A stretch of DNA of 33,607 nt from a virus. The DNA lies in the IMG/VR virus record IMGVR_UViG_3300006802_000286, positions 1 to 33,607 of that record; one strand, 5' to 3'. A model generated the notes under the pieces. The model searched no databases. It was given only the letters and a program-made list of their open reading frames with translations, and was not told where the DNA came from. Made by a program: the position numbers and the translations under genes. Below are positions 6,252 to 13,036 of the stretch, one piece after another (positions within the stretch are counted from its first letter, which is position 1; each line of letters begins with the position of its first letter).

Positions 6252-6357
6252 GCTAATCCTCCTGCACATAGGGGGTTTTGACTGCGAGTTTCTCCCCATC
6301 GGGCCTGATGTCTCCCCGACGTGCGACCATGTAGTCGGGCTCACGAAGGGAGACGGG
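6252..6357. promoter_or_regulatory. divergent intergenic region between Rpf-like gene and integrase
   Basis: 106 bases separate two divergent genes, so promoters for both should lie here. A TTGACT hexamer at 6278-6283 could be a plus-strand -35, but no convincing -10 follows. CCCGAC (6315-6320) and GTCGGG (6334-6339) form a 6-bp inverted repeat with a 13-base spacer just before the integrase ribosome binding site, a possible operator or arm-type site. No attP core could be identified. Confidence 0.4.
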
Positions 6358-7413
6358 GTGCCCGCACTGGTGAAGAAGTGCCGCCACAGCCGGGGAGAAT
6401 GGGGAGAGTGCGCGTGCCAGTGGTACGCGGACTACCGCCTCGCCGGCGAACGGATCTACCGGCCGCTGGGCCGGGACCGGGCGCAGGCCCGGGCGGCCTA
6501 CCGGGTCGTGCTCGCCGAGCTGGCGTCCGGCATCACCGGTATCAGCGGCGATCCGTCGTTCGACGAGGTCGCCGACCTGTACCTGTCGGCGTGCCGTGTG
6601 CGGGTGCGAGCGCAGTCGGTCGACCGCTACGAGGCGGTCCTCGCGCACGCCCGCCGCTACTTCGCCGGGGGCACCGCCTCGAGCATCGGCACGCCCGAGG
6701 TCGCCATGTTCGCCCAGGCGCTTCTCGCAAGCGGCCACGCGCGAAGCCACACGCGCATGATCGTCGGCCGGACGATCGCCGTCCTGCGCCACGCGGCCGA
6801 ACTCGGGCTCATCAGCGTCGTGCCGGCCTCCCCGTCGGTCCTCGCGGATGCCACTGACGACGAGCCAGAGATCGAAGTGCTCACGCTCGAGGATGCCCGC
6901 AAGGTGATCGGCAGGCTGCCCGAGCCCGAGCGAAGCCTCAGTACCCTCGTGCTCTGGACGGGCCTGCGCGCATCCGAGGCACTGGCACTGCGGCCCGAGA
7001 ACGTCGGCGACGCGGTCCTGCTCGTTCGCTCGACGCAGGTGCAGAGCAGGCGCACCAAGGGCGGCGAGGTCGTGACCAACAGGCCGAAGTCCCGCCGCGG
7101 CAGGCGCGACGTCGACCTGATCCCGCAGGCCGCCGAAGCCCTTGGCGGACTCGTCCTCCCGATTGACACCACCTACCGCCGGTGGCTCCAGCGCTGGCAG
7201 GGTGCCTGCAAGAAGGCGCGCGTGCCCGCGACCGGCCTGCACGCGCTCAGGCACACGAACGTCAGCCTGCGTTTCGCCGCCGGCCAGACGCTCACCTACA
7301 TCGCCGACCAGGTCGGTGACAGCCCGCAGACGATCACGCGGCACTATGCCCACCTCCTCCGGGCGCAGACGCCTCCGCAGACCGATCTTCTCGCCGCCGT
7401 CGCGGCGGCCTGA
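6358..7413 (+). CDS. int: tyrosine-family site-specific integrase
   Basis: 351 residues from a GTG at 6358 (AAGGGAG upstream). An N-terminal Cys-containing segment (CRHSRGEWGECAC) and arm-type domain precede a core-binding SAM-like domain (about 63 to 155). The catalytic domain carries the Arg of LWTGLRASEAL, HALRHTN (H-x-x-R), and TITRHYAHLL, in which the second His precedes the nucleophilic Tyr. All parts of the active site are visible and the length is normal, so it is probably functional. It performs attP x attB recombination. It is one of only two plus-strand genes. Its last 80 bases overlap the excisionase-like gene tail to tail. Confidence 0.92.
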   Translation: MPALVKKCRHSRGEWGECACQWYADYRLAGERIYRPLGRDRAQARAAYRVVLAELASGITGISGDPSFDEVADLYLSACRVRVRAQSVDRYEAVLAHARRYFAGGTASSIGTPEVAMFAQALLASGHARSHTRMIVGRTIAVLRHAAELGLISVVPASPSVLADATDDEPEIEVLTLEDARKVIGRLPEPERSLSTLVLWTGLRASEALALRPENVGDAVLLVRSTQVQSRRTKGGEVVTNRPKSRRGRRDVDLIPQAAEALGGLVLPIDTTYRRWLQRWQGACKKARVPATGLHALRHTNVSLRFAAGQTLTYIADQVGDSPQTITRHYAHLLRAQTPPQTDLLAAVAAA

Positions 7414-7609
7414 CCTCGCGGGCGAACGCACCGCTGCTCGGTGCGACACCGGGCCGCACGAGCTCCTCGAGCGACCAGCCCGGGACGTAGTAGCGCCCGT
7501 TTATGCGCATCGACACCACGCGGCGTCGACGGATCAGCGCGCGGACGAAGTCGGCCGAACGCCCCAGCACCTCAGCGGCCTCGGCCACCGTGAGCAGCTG
7601 CGCGTTCAC
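7334..7609 (-). CDS. excisionase-like MerR/HTH_17 DNA-binding protein
   Basis: 91 residues from a GTG at 7609 (GTGA overlap with the zinc gene's stop). The first 50 residues match the excisionase/MerR-type winged helix: LLTVAEAAEVLGRSADFVRALIRRR, then VVSMRINGRYYVPGWSLEELV. The remaining 40 residues are basic and low complexity (RPPRRRRED...), partly because they are written over the integrase C-terminus. An accessory factor that steers the integrase to excision is the natural reading given its position. Confidence 0.75.
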   Translation of the reverse strand: MNAQLLTVAEAAEVLGRSADFVRALIRRRRVVSMRINGRYYVPGWSLEELVRPGVAPSSGAFAREVRPPRRRREDRSAEASAPGGGGHSAA

Positions 7610-7869
7610 CTCGTGAAGTCCTCCGGCCGGCAGTGCGGACACACGACCGGCAGTGACCACCTCCGCAGCGGCGTGCCGTCGGCCAGATGTGCCGATTGCG
7701 GGGTTGACGCCAGGATCGCGCCCTGCCCGCCGCAGTGCGCGCACTGCTGCCGGCGCTCGCGGATGCGCATGTAGGCCAGAAGGGACTGCCGGGCGTTCTC
7801 GGCGCGCTGCCATGTGGCAGTGCCCTCGGGTCGCCATCCCTTGTTCGGCTGCGGAGTATGCACGCGCAC
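7606..7869 (-). CDS. zinc-binding protein, 87 aa
   Basis: GTG at 7869 behind AAGGAGG (a second GTG lies two codons in). The centre has CAHCGGQG (CxxC followed by a Gly turn) and the C-terminus VCPHC (CxxC), a classic four-cysteine zinc ribbon like those of DnaJ-type or small phage zinc proteins. The N-terminal third is basic and polar. It probably binds nucleic acid or is an adaptor in the early operon. The exact role is unknown. Confidence 0.65.
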   Translation of the reverse strand: MRVHTPQPNKGWRPEGTATWQRAENARQSLLAYMRIRERRQQCAHCGGQGAILASTPQSAHLADGTPLRRWSLPVVCPHCRPEDFTR

Positions 7870-7882
7870 GCCGCCTCCTTCC

Positions 7883-8323
7883 CTAGAACGGGATCTCGTC
7901 CTCGCCCTCGGCCTTCTTGCTCTTGCCCTTGGCGACCTTCGCCACGGCCTGGAGCTCCGGCCCCTTCTTGGCGATGTCGTAGTTGTGGTACTCGCGCCCG
8001 GACTGACCGCGGCGCGGGCCCCGGTAGATGACGTACACCGACCAGCCGGTCGACGGCGGATCGTCCGCGGCGCTGCCGAGCTCGGCCTTGAGCACCGACC
8101 GGCTGAGCCGGAAGGTGAGCGTCCCGTCGCCCTGCGGGACGTCGTTGATCGTCACGTTCTCGACCAGCAGCTCCTCGGTGTCACCGAAGTCGGTCGTGAC
8201 CGTCTGATGTGCCGGGTCGGCCACCGTCCCGGCGAACCAGTCGCCGACCTCGGTGAGCCCGATCCAGTCGCCGCCGCTGCCCTTGGCCTGCGCGCGGAGT
8301 GCGGCGATCGTGTCTGCGTCCAT
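7883..8323 (-). CDS. single-stranded DNA-binding-like protein
   Basis: 146 residues from an ATG at 8323. The body is beta-rich and OB-like (WFAGTVADPAHQ..., ELLVENVTINDV, TLTFRLSRSVLKAEL, WSVYVIYRG). The C-terminus is a charged linker ending in EDEIPF, essentially the acidic tip (DDDIPF in bacterial SSB) that recruits replication and repair partners. That tip is the strongest evidence. The next gene upstream encodes a RecB/Cas4-like nuclease, so the pair resembles a phage recombination/replication module. The body sequence is not a textbook SSB, so the name is by inference. Confidence 0.65.
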   Translation of the reverse strand: MDADTIAALRAQAKGSGGDWIGLTEVGDWFAGTVADPAHQTVTTDFGDTEELLVENVTINDVPQGDGTLTFRLSRSVLKAELGSAADDPPSTGWSVYVIYRGPRRGQSGREYHNYDIAKKGPELQAVAKVAKGKSKKAEGEDEIPF

Positions 8324-8336
8324 GCTTCCCCGTTTC

Positions 8337-9155
8337 CTAGCTTCTGACCTGAGCGGCCGGCAGCGGTGCGTAGACCGCCCGCCACTCCTTGTTGTTCTTC
8401 ACCGCCCACAGCCGCCTGGCGGCCATGAACCACTCAAGGGCGTTCGCGTCGGCGGCCACCGGCACGACATACGCGCTTTCGGGCCTGACGTGGAACACCA
8501 CCGCCCCGTCGACCTCGGGCATGTCGATGACCGTGCCGTCGTCGCCGGTGACGAGCTTGTCGGCGTGCACATAGGCACCGCCGATCTGCGCGGCCATGTC
8601 CTCGTAGACCCCGCGCGATGTCTTGACGTCGGCCACCAGGCGCCTGCGCCCGCGGCCGGGGACGAACATCTCCACGATCAGGTCGAGCGTGCCCGCCCAC
8701 TCGAGGCCCGGGCTCAACCCGTACACCGTGCACTCCGAGTGAATCGGCTCGACCTCGTACTCGGCCATCAGCCCGCGGAGGTTCTGGACGATCAGCTCGG
8801 CGGTCGGCGTGAGATCCGGCTTCTCGGTGCCCTTGATCTGCGCCTCGAGGTACTCGTGGACCATCGTCCCGGCCTGCCCGGCCTCATCGAGCTCCGAGCG
8901 CCATGCGGTCTTGATCGCCGAGAGCGCCATCTTCTCGTCCTGATCGACCAGCGCGGCCAGCGCTCCCGACTTGTGCATCTCAATCGCGCCCTTCGCCGCC
9001 CGGTCGACCTTCCAGTTGGCGATGGCGGGCTTGTCCACCACGCCCAGCACGGTCGTCACCGACGGCACCCACATCTCCGCGTCGGCCGGCGGTGGCGGCC
9101 ACGGGTACAGCCGCGGGCCCCAGCCGTTCTTGGTGGCGTTCCTGGGGGGTGCCAT
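8337..9155 (-). CDS. RecB/Cas4-like PD-(D/E)XK exonuclease
   Basis: 272 residues from the ATG at 9155 (GGGGAG four bases upstream; the GTG at 9158 also overlaps the preceding stop). The nuclease motifs are in order: EWAGTLDLIVEM (metal-binding Asp), LVADVKTSRG (the D-x-K of PD-(D/E)XK), then QIGGAYVHA (the Q-x3-Y motif of the RecB/Cas4 class). An N-terminal WVPSVTTVLGVVDKP segment is common in this phage exonuclease group. It likely resects DNA ends for recombination together with the SSB-like protein encoded next. Confidence 0.8.
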   Translation of the reverse strand: MAPPRNATKNGWGPRLYPWPPPPADAEMWVPSVTTVLGVVDKPAIANWKVDRAAKGAIEMHKSGALAALVDQDEKMALSAIKTAWRSELDEAGQAGTMVHEYLEAQIKGTEKPDLTPTAELIVQNLRGLMAEYEVEPIHSECTVYGLSPGLEWAGTLDLIVEMFVPGRGRRRLVADVKTSRGVYEDMAAQIGGAYVHADKLVTGDDGTVIDMPEVDGAVVFHVRPESAYVVPVAADANALEWFMAARRLWAVKNNKEWRAVYAPLPAAQVRS

Positions 9156-9436
9156 CACGCTCCCCGTTCCGGCGGGAGCAGGGGCGAGCGCTCCCGAACG
9201 CGCTCTAGCCCCTGCTCACCGACCGCGGACGTAGCCATCGCCCGGCCGCAGGGAGTTGCGGCCATGATGCGGGGGACGTCGATGACCTGCGCGCCCCGCG
9301 CGCGCCCGGTTGCCCGGGGGAGGTGCCGCTCCATGAGAACGGCGGCCGTCGGCTCGAACGTCTGACCGGCCCTCGCGCTCAGTGCGATGCGCGGGGTCTT
9401 GTGCCGCCGACCGGCGGCCTCGGTGTGGGTGCTCAT
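9155..9436 (-). CDS. hypothetical protein, 93 aa
   Basis: ATG at 9436 overlaps the stop of the small membrane protein (ATGA). The protein is basic and polar with no recognised domain (TPRIALSARAGQTFEPTAAVLM...). The last 20 codons contain a strong hairpin in the DNA (9176-9217). Coupling on both sides is the main support. Confidence 0.5.
   Translation of the reverse strand: MSTHTEAAGRRHKTPRIALSARAGQTFEPTAAVLMERHLPRATGRARGAQVIDVPRIMAATPCGRAMATSAVGEQGLERVRERSPLLPPERGA
9176..9217 (-). promoter_or_regulatory. 16-bp bulged hairpin before the nuclease gene
   Basis: GAGCAGGGGC (9176-9185) pairs with GCCCCTGCTC (9208-9217), and GAGCGC (9186-9191) with GCGCTC (9200-9205), with a two-base bulge and an 8-base loop. 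It lies in coding sequence 20 bases upstream of the nuclease start, with no U-tract after it. A translational or processing element seems more likely than a terminator. Confidence 0.5.
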
Positions 9437-9594
9437 CCGAACACCCGCTGGATGAGCTCTGCGAGGTACGGCCCGGTGTAGTCGAGTGTGTACCTGGTGG
9501 AGAGGAACACCGCGAGCATCGACGCCACGATGATCCACATGAGAAGGGTCGCCGGCGTCAGCGCGCGCTTGCGGCCGCGGTGGTGGCGCCTCAC
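9433..9594 (-). CDS. 53-aa single-pass membrane protein
   Basis: GTG at 9594 overlaps the prim-pol stop (GTGA), and the stop overlaps the next ATG (ATGA). A strongly basic N-terminus (RRHHRGRKR) precedes one hydrophobic helix (about 13 to 31, ATLLMWIIVASMLAVFL) and an amphipathic C-terminal part ending LAELIQRVFG. The topology should be N-in. No family is recognised. It is one of three tiny membrane proteins in the early region. Confidence 0.6.
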   Translation of the reverse strand: MRRHHRGRKRALTPATLLMWIIVASMLAVFLSTRYTLDYTGPYLAELIQRVFG

Positions 9595-10277
9595 TGCGCA
9601 CCGCCCCAAACGTGCTTCTGGACAAGGTGCTCAGGCACACCGCGATCAAGCAGCATCGTCGCAAGGCGGTCAGCCGACAGCAGTGGCGACTGGGTGTAGT
9701 GTGGCCGCTGGCCGCTAGTGCGTGCTCCATCCCTTGTGCGCAGCAGCGATGCAAGCGCAGCGGGCAGGGGCGGGACGTCGGTTAGCGAAACAAGCTCGCG
9801 CTGCGCGACCCATGACCGTGTCACGCCCGACGGCATGAGGGACGGCGGTGCGACCACGTTCTCACTCTTGATCTCGAGGCCGGGAGCCAACAGACCCGGA
9901 CCATCTTCCGTGCGCACGAAGTAATGCACCCCACGCGCGGTTACTGCGCATGGCATCTGCTCAAGATCCGCGTGGGACACGAGATCCTCAAGGGCGTCAG
10001 CGCCATCGGATGAATCAACGTCTATGACCGCCAGGCCGATCGCCCTGAGACGCAGCCCGATGTTGGCCGGATGCCCTTCACGCTGCAAGTGCGCGAACGT
10101 CGCCTCGGTGGCGTCCGGGTCCGCCGTGATCATCTGCCAGCCACGGTGCCGCGGATGTTTCCCTGCACTCCGGCAGTGTTCGCCCAGCGGGCACGAGCAG
10201 GCGCCGCCTGGCGCTATGCCCCACAGTGGGATGACCGGAATGCCCATCTGCGCGTAGCGGGCTGCGTGGCGCCTCAT
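9591..10277 (-). CDS. standalone prim-pol (bifunctional primase/polymerase N-terminal) domain
   Basis: 228 residues from the ATG at 10277 (ATGA overlap). The protein is the archaeo-eukaryotic-type prim-pol domain. It opens with YAQMGIPVIPLWG, has a Cys-rich insert (CSCPLGEHC), then HPRHRGWQ, the metal-binding AVIDVDSSDG, an HYFVRT strand, and ENVVAPPSLMPSG. It makes primers and may extend them. Many phages fuse this domain to a helicase; here the helicase-like part (1187-2473) is about 7 kb away across the integrase. Confidence 0.85.
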   Translation of the reverse strand: MRRHAARYAQMGIPVIPLWGIAPGGACSCPLGEHCRSAGKHPRHRGWQMITADPDATEATFAHLQREGHPANIGLRLRAIGLAVIDVDSSDGADALEDLVSHADLEQMPCAVTARGVHYFVRTEDGPGLLAPGLEIKSENVVAPPSLMPSGVTRSWVAQRELVSLTDVPPLPAALASLLRTRDGARTSGQRPHYTQSPLLSADRLATMLLDRGVPEHLVQKHVWGGAQ

Positions 10278-10513
10278 CCGAACAGCGTCCCGTGTTGCGC
10301 GAGCGCGGCCGCTTCGGCCATGCCCCGCGCCAGGCTGATGTCAACCTGAGCGACGTGGGCGTTGATGCGAGACTCGGTCGCGGCCTGATCCCACGGCTCG
10401 CCGGTCTCGAACGAGTCGAGCGCGTCGTCGAGGTATCGCGCGGCCTCGCGCAGCCGGCTCGATGCCCGCAGGAGGTGGAGCCGGGTCTCAGTCCTTATCC
10501 GCTCGTGGCTCAT
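10274..10513 (-). CDS. small helical protein, 79 aa, first gene of the early operon
   Basis: ATG at 10513 with AAGGGAG upstream; the stop overlaps the prim-pol start. It is helical throughout, with amphipathic stretches (LHLLRASSRLREAARYLDDALDSF; INAHVAQVDISLARGMAEAAALA). No family is recognised. As the promoter-proximal gene facing the divergent regulatory region it is likely expressed early. Confidence 0.6.
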   Translation of the reverse strand: MSHERIRTETRLHLLRASSRLREAARYLDDALDSFETGEPWDQAATESRINAHVAQVDISLARGMAEAAALAQHGTLFG

Positions 10514-10708
10514 CGTTCTCCCTTCGTGAGCCCCTGTATCCGATGACAAGGTTAGCGGTCAGAACGCTAACTCCTGCATCGGACGACATAGGTTTTCACG
10601 CATCTAGCGGGAGAACCGTTTGAGATGTGAACTTGAGGTAAGCGTCATCAGAACGCGAAGCGCGTTGCTGTACGATGACCACTGAACGAACGGCTAAGGG
10701 AGACGCCG
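10514..10708. promoter_or_regulatory. divergent control region with two perfect inverted repeats
   Basis: This 195-bp gap separates the leftward early operon from the rightward Xre-type gene. It holds GTTAGCG-N7-CGCTAAC (10551-10571) and AACGCG-AAG-CGCGTT (10652-10666). The second lies just upstream of a TACGAT hexamer (10671-10676) that could be a -10 for the regulator. An imperfect 16-base direct repeat (10533-10548 and 10573-10588) flanks the first inverted repeat. This is the expected layout of a lysis-lysogeny switch with operators for the repressor. Confidence 0.65.
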
Positions 10709-10924
10709 TTGTCGTTAGGGGCGATGATCCGGCAGGCGCGTGCTGACGCGCAGATGTCGCAATACGAACTCGCCGACCGTGTTGGCGTGCGAAACTCGGC
10801 CGTCTCGTCGTGGGAGCTCGGGAAGGCCAACCCCAGCCCCGAGAACATGGTCAGGCTGATCGACGTGCTCGGCCTGGACGCGGACGAGGCGGCCGCGGCC
10901 TACCTCGACGCCTTTCGCCGCTAG
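10709..10924 (+). CDS. Xre-family helix-turn-helix regulator
   Basis: 71 residues from a TTG at 10709, supported by AAGGGAG about six bases upstream; an ATG at 10724 has poorer spacing. The protein is a single HTH_3 domain: MIRQARADAQMSQYELADRVGVRNSAVSSWELGKANPS, then a helix with LIDVLGLD. It has no dimerisation or cleavage domain, so it resembles a Cro or small immunity repressor rather than a CI. It sits alone facing the divergent operators. Its stop shares a CTAG with the convergent 56-residue gene. Confidence 0.85.
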   Translation: MSLGAMIRQARADAQMSQYELADRVGVRNSAVSSWELGKANPSPENMVRLIDVLGLDADEAAAAYLDAFRR

Positions 10925-11091
10925 TCCTCCCGCATCAGGCGCCGCATCGTCGCGGCGTCCGCGATCCAGTCACGCCCGATCGGCGTGAGCACCAGCGCCT
11001 CGCCGTTCTGCTCGATGACCTCACACACCCGCGCAATGGCACCGACGGCGTCGTCCATGCGAGCAGCGGGGTCATCTTGCGGGTTGATCAT
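10921..11091 (-). CDS. small hypothetical protein, 56 aa
   Basis: ATG at 11091 runs to a TAG whose CTAG also contains the TAG of the plus-strand regulator, so the two genes converge with a four-base overlap. The residues look coding: an N-terminal INPQDDPAARMDD, a helix GAIARVCEVIEQ, then LVLTPIGRDWIADAATMRRLM. No ribosome binding site is clear, so confidence is moderate. Confidence 0.45.
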   Translation of the reverse strand: MINPQDDPAARMDDAVGAIARVCEVIEQNGEALVLTPIGRDWIADAATMRRLMRED

Positions 11092-11148
11092 CCGCACGTC
11101 CGATCTGACGCGGGAATCCCGGGGAGGTCCGGGGAGACATCATACAGC

Positions 11149-11159
11149 GGGGGGGGGGG
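11149..11159. repeat. 11-base G homopolymer
   Basis: A run of eleven G (C on the minus-strand mRNA) lies just downstream of the stop of the 91-aa gene, in the 71-bp gap before the 56-aa gene. It sits amid other G-rich patches (CCCGGGGAGG, CCGGGGAG). It could slip in replication, or be a partial sequencing artefact. Confidence 0.7.
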
Positions 11160-11162
11160 TAT

Positions 11163-11438
11163 TCAAGGGTAAACCGTAATCTTACGTCGCGCGCGACGGA
11201 ACGCCATGTACGCCCACAGGTCCGCCAGCTCCTCCTTCGCGTTGTCGGTGAACCACGGCTCGTCGCGGCTGGCCCAGTCGCCGGCGAAGGTGTCGCAGCC
11301 CTCCTCGTAGCGCTGCCTGACCATCTCCACCAGCTCGCTCGGTGGCTCCTCGACCAGCGCGAGAACGTCCTGCCAGGCGTCCTCGAGGTTCTCCTGCACC
11401 TTCGGCCACAGCGCGCGCGCCTCAGCTGGTCGCATCAT
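11163..11438 (-). CDS. helical protein, 91 aa, weakly MazG-like
   Basis: ATG at 11438 (a second ATG follows at once), overlapping the upstream gene by 17 bases. It is all-helical. The C-terminal EELADLWAYMAFRRARR stretch recalls the acidic helix of MazG-type nucleotide pyrophosphohydrolases, but the second ExxD helix is not evident. A hypothetical early/late boundary protein is the safer name. The end lies next to the G homopolymer. Confidence 0.5.
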   Translation of the reverse strand: MMRPAEARALWPKVQENLEDAWQDVLALVEEPPSELVEMVRQRYEEGCDTFAGDWASRDEPWFTDNAKEELADLWAYMAFRRARRKITVYP

Positions 11439-11658
11439 CGGACCCGATCATCTCGGCGAGGTTGCGCAGCTTCTCCTCGCGTGTTGCGTGCACCGGATGG
11501 CGCAGCACGTCGGCGTCGATCAGTTGCAGCACGGCGTCAAACCCTTTCGCGTCGAACGGCCGGACCTTGGCGCCGGCCTTGATCACCTCGGCGAGCACCT
11601 GCGCGCGCGGCGACAGGTGCGCACGACCGAGGCGGAACTCGTCGATGTAGAAGCGCAC
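11422..11658 (-). CDS. hypothetical protein, 78 aa
   Basis: GTG at 11658, five bases after the metallophosphoesterase stop. Beta/helix mix: RFYIDEFRLGRAHLSPRAQ, then VLAEVIKAGAKVRPFDAKGFDAVLQLIDADVL. No family recognised. It is followed by an overlapping helical gene. The good amino-acid composition and coupling support it. Confidence 0.55.
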   Translation of the reverse strand: MRFYIDEFRLGRAHLSPRAQVLAEVIKAGAKVRPFDAKGFDAVLQLIDADVLRHPVHATREEKLRNLAEMIGSDDATS

Positions 11659-11663
11659 GGCCG

Positions 11664-12851
11664 CTAGGCGGCGAGTGCGGGCTCCACCACGCGCCCCTGG
11701 TGGTACTTGATCCACTCAGGGACGATCCCGACGACCGAGCCGTCGTCGCCGAGGCGCAGCTTGACGACCCACGCGCCGACCGCGGGTTGCAGGCCCAGCC
11801 TGACGAGCAGGTCGGTCTGCCACTCGAAGCAGCCGGCGAGCAGTGACGGCACGCTCCGGTGCTCGAACCACCCGGCGACGTGGTAGTGCCCGTGGATCAG
11901 CAGCGCGGGCTTGCGGCCGGGTGGCAGGCCCTCGATGTAGCGCTGCGGCTTGTAGCTGATCGCGTACCCGCCGCCGCCGCGGCCGTGCACCATCGTCGCG
12001 TGGGCGCCGTTCGGCAGCTCGACGCTCCCGTGGTACGCGCCGCAGTAGACGAAGTCACGGCGTCGGTGGCACACCGCCTGCACCGGGTCGGCACCGATCC
12101 TCCCGGCCTCCCCCTCGATGTCATGGTTGCCGGCGATGATGTAGGTCGTCATCCCGCTGATGCGCGGGTAGACCTCCACGGCGTAGTCGACCTGCTCCTT
12201 GTAGGTGTGCATCCCGGGGAGCAGTCCGTTGGCGACCTGGCCGCGATAGATGCCGACGCCAGCGACGAGATCGCCGGCGTGCAGGACCGTGTCGATCCCG
12301 CGCGCCTCGAACTCCGCGTAGGTCGTATGCAGCTCGTCGAGCGCCTGCTCGCGGCTGCCGATGTGCGTGTCGGACACGATGCCGAGCGTGATCTCGTCGC
12401 CGGAGATACGCAGGCGCGTCACGTTCACCGATGCCGGTGGGAGCTTGTTGAGACGGACGGTGCCCGGCTGATTCTCGTCCTCGTCAACCCGGAAGCCCTC
12501 TTCCTGCAAGCGACCGATGACCTCGCGTGCGCGTCGTGGCGAGACGTCCATCGCATCCGCAAGCGACTCGATGGTGACCGATTCCTTGCTCCGGTCCAGG
12601 AAGTCGCGCGCCATGTCGAGCATGTGATCGAGGCCGGCGTCGGTGTTCTGCACGATGGCCGGAACCAGCGGCAGGTCGAGCCGCTTCGTCCAGATCCCCA
12701 GCGTGCGCTCGGAGACTCCGGTCGCACGCGACACTGCCGCAAGCGTGCCGTGCTTGGCGAGCATCTCGCTGAGCTTGTCCCGGTCGCGGTAGTACGGCAC
12801 CTCGCGCTCGGACTGTGATGGCGGCGGAAGGTCCGGCGCATCCTCGCGCAA
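11664..12851 (-). CDS. HTH-metallophosphoesterase fusion protein
   Basis: From the TTG at 12851 it encodes 395 residues. Residues about 22 to 62 form an HTH (DRDKLSEMLAKHGTLAAVSRATGVSERTLGIW) and about 90 to 135 a winged helix (VTIESLADAMDVSPRRAREVI). A complete calcineurin-like phosphoesterase follows: IVSDTHIG (D161, H163), HAGDLVAG (G193-D194), IAGNHDIEG (241 to 244), MVHGRGGGG, and LLIHGHYHVAG. Such enzymes hydrolyse phosphodiesters with two metals. The DNA-binding front suggests a nuclease or phosphodiesterase targeted to DNA. The frame stays open upstream and encodes another HTH repeat (see 12852-13028), so the true protein is probably longer. Confidence 0.82.
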   Translation of the reverse strand: MREDAPDLPPPSQSEREVPYYRDRDKLSEMLAKHGTLAAVSRATGVSERTLGIWTKRLDLPLVPAIVQNTDAGLDHMLDMARDFLDRSKESVTIESLADAMDVSPRRAREVIGRLQEEGFRVDEDENQPGTVRLNKLPPASVNVTRLRISGDEITLGIVSDTHIGSREQALDELHTTYAEFEARGIDTVLHAGDLVAGVGIYRGQVANGLLPGMHTYKEQVDYAVEVYPRISGMTTYIIAGNHDIEGEAGRIGADPVQAVCHRRRDFVYCGAYHGSVELPNGAHATMVHGRGGGGYAISYKPQRYIEGLPPGRKPALLIHGHYHVAGWFEHRSVPSLLAGCFEWQTDLLVRLGLQPAVGAWVVKLRLGDDGSVVGIVPEWIKYHQGRVVEPALAA

Positions 12852-13028
12852 CGACGACCCGCCGGCGGTACTGCGCGAGAGCGGGATGCCGTGCTTGCGC
12901 GCCCAGTGGTGAAGCGTGGACGGTGTGACGTCACCGCTCGCGGTGGCGACGGCGACGCATGATCCGTGCTCGCGTATCGCCTCCAGGAGAAGGTCACGAT
13001 CCCACCACCACGGCTGGTTGGCAGCGAT
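12852..13028 (-). other. upstream coding extension with a second HTH and no canonical start
   Basis: The metallophosphoesterase frame is open from 13049 to 12852 and reads as real protein: NQPWWWDRDLLLEAIREHG, then VAVATASGDVTPSTLHHWARKHGIPL. That matches the HTH at the start of the shorter call (DRD, HG, AV, G-V, TL, W, PL in register). No ATG, GTG or TTG occurs in this stretch. An ATC at 13028, nine bases after the holin stop, is the best-placed near-cognate codon. Confidence 0.6.
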
Positions 13029-13036
13029 CGGACGAC

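Noticed and set aside
6301-6357. attP core
   Set aside because: No tRNA-like sequence or convincing core was found near the integrase. The inverted repeat at 6315-6339 alone is not enough.
11859-12818. 319-codon plus-strand frame
   Set aside because: Antisense to the metallophosphoesterase with all its catalytic motifs.
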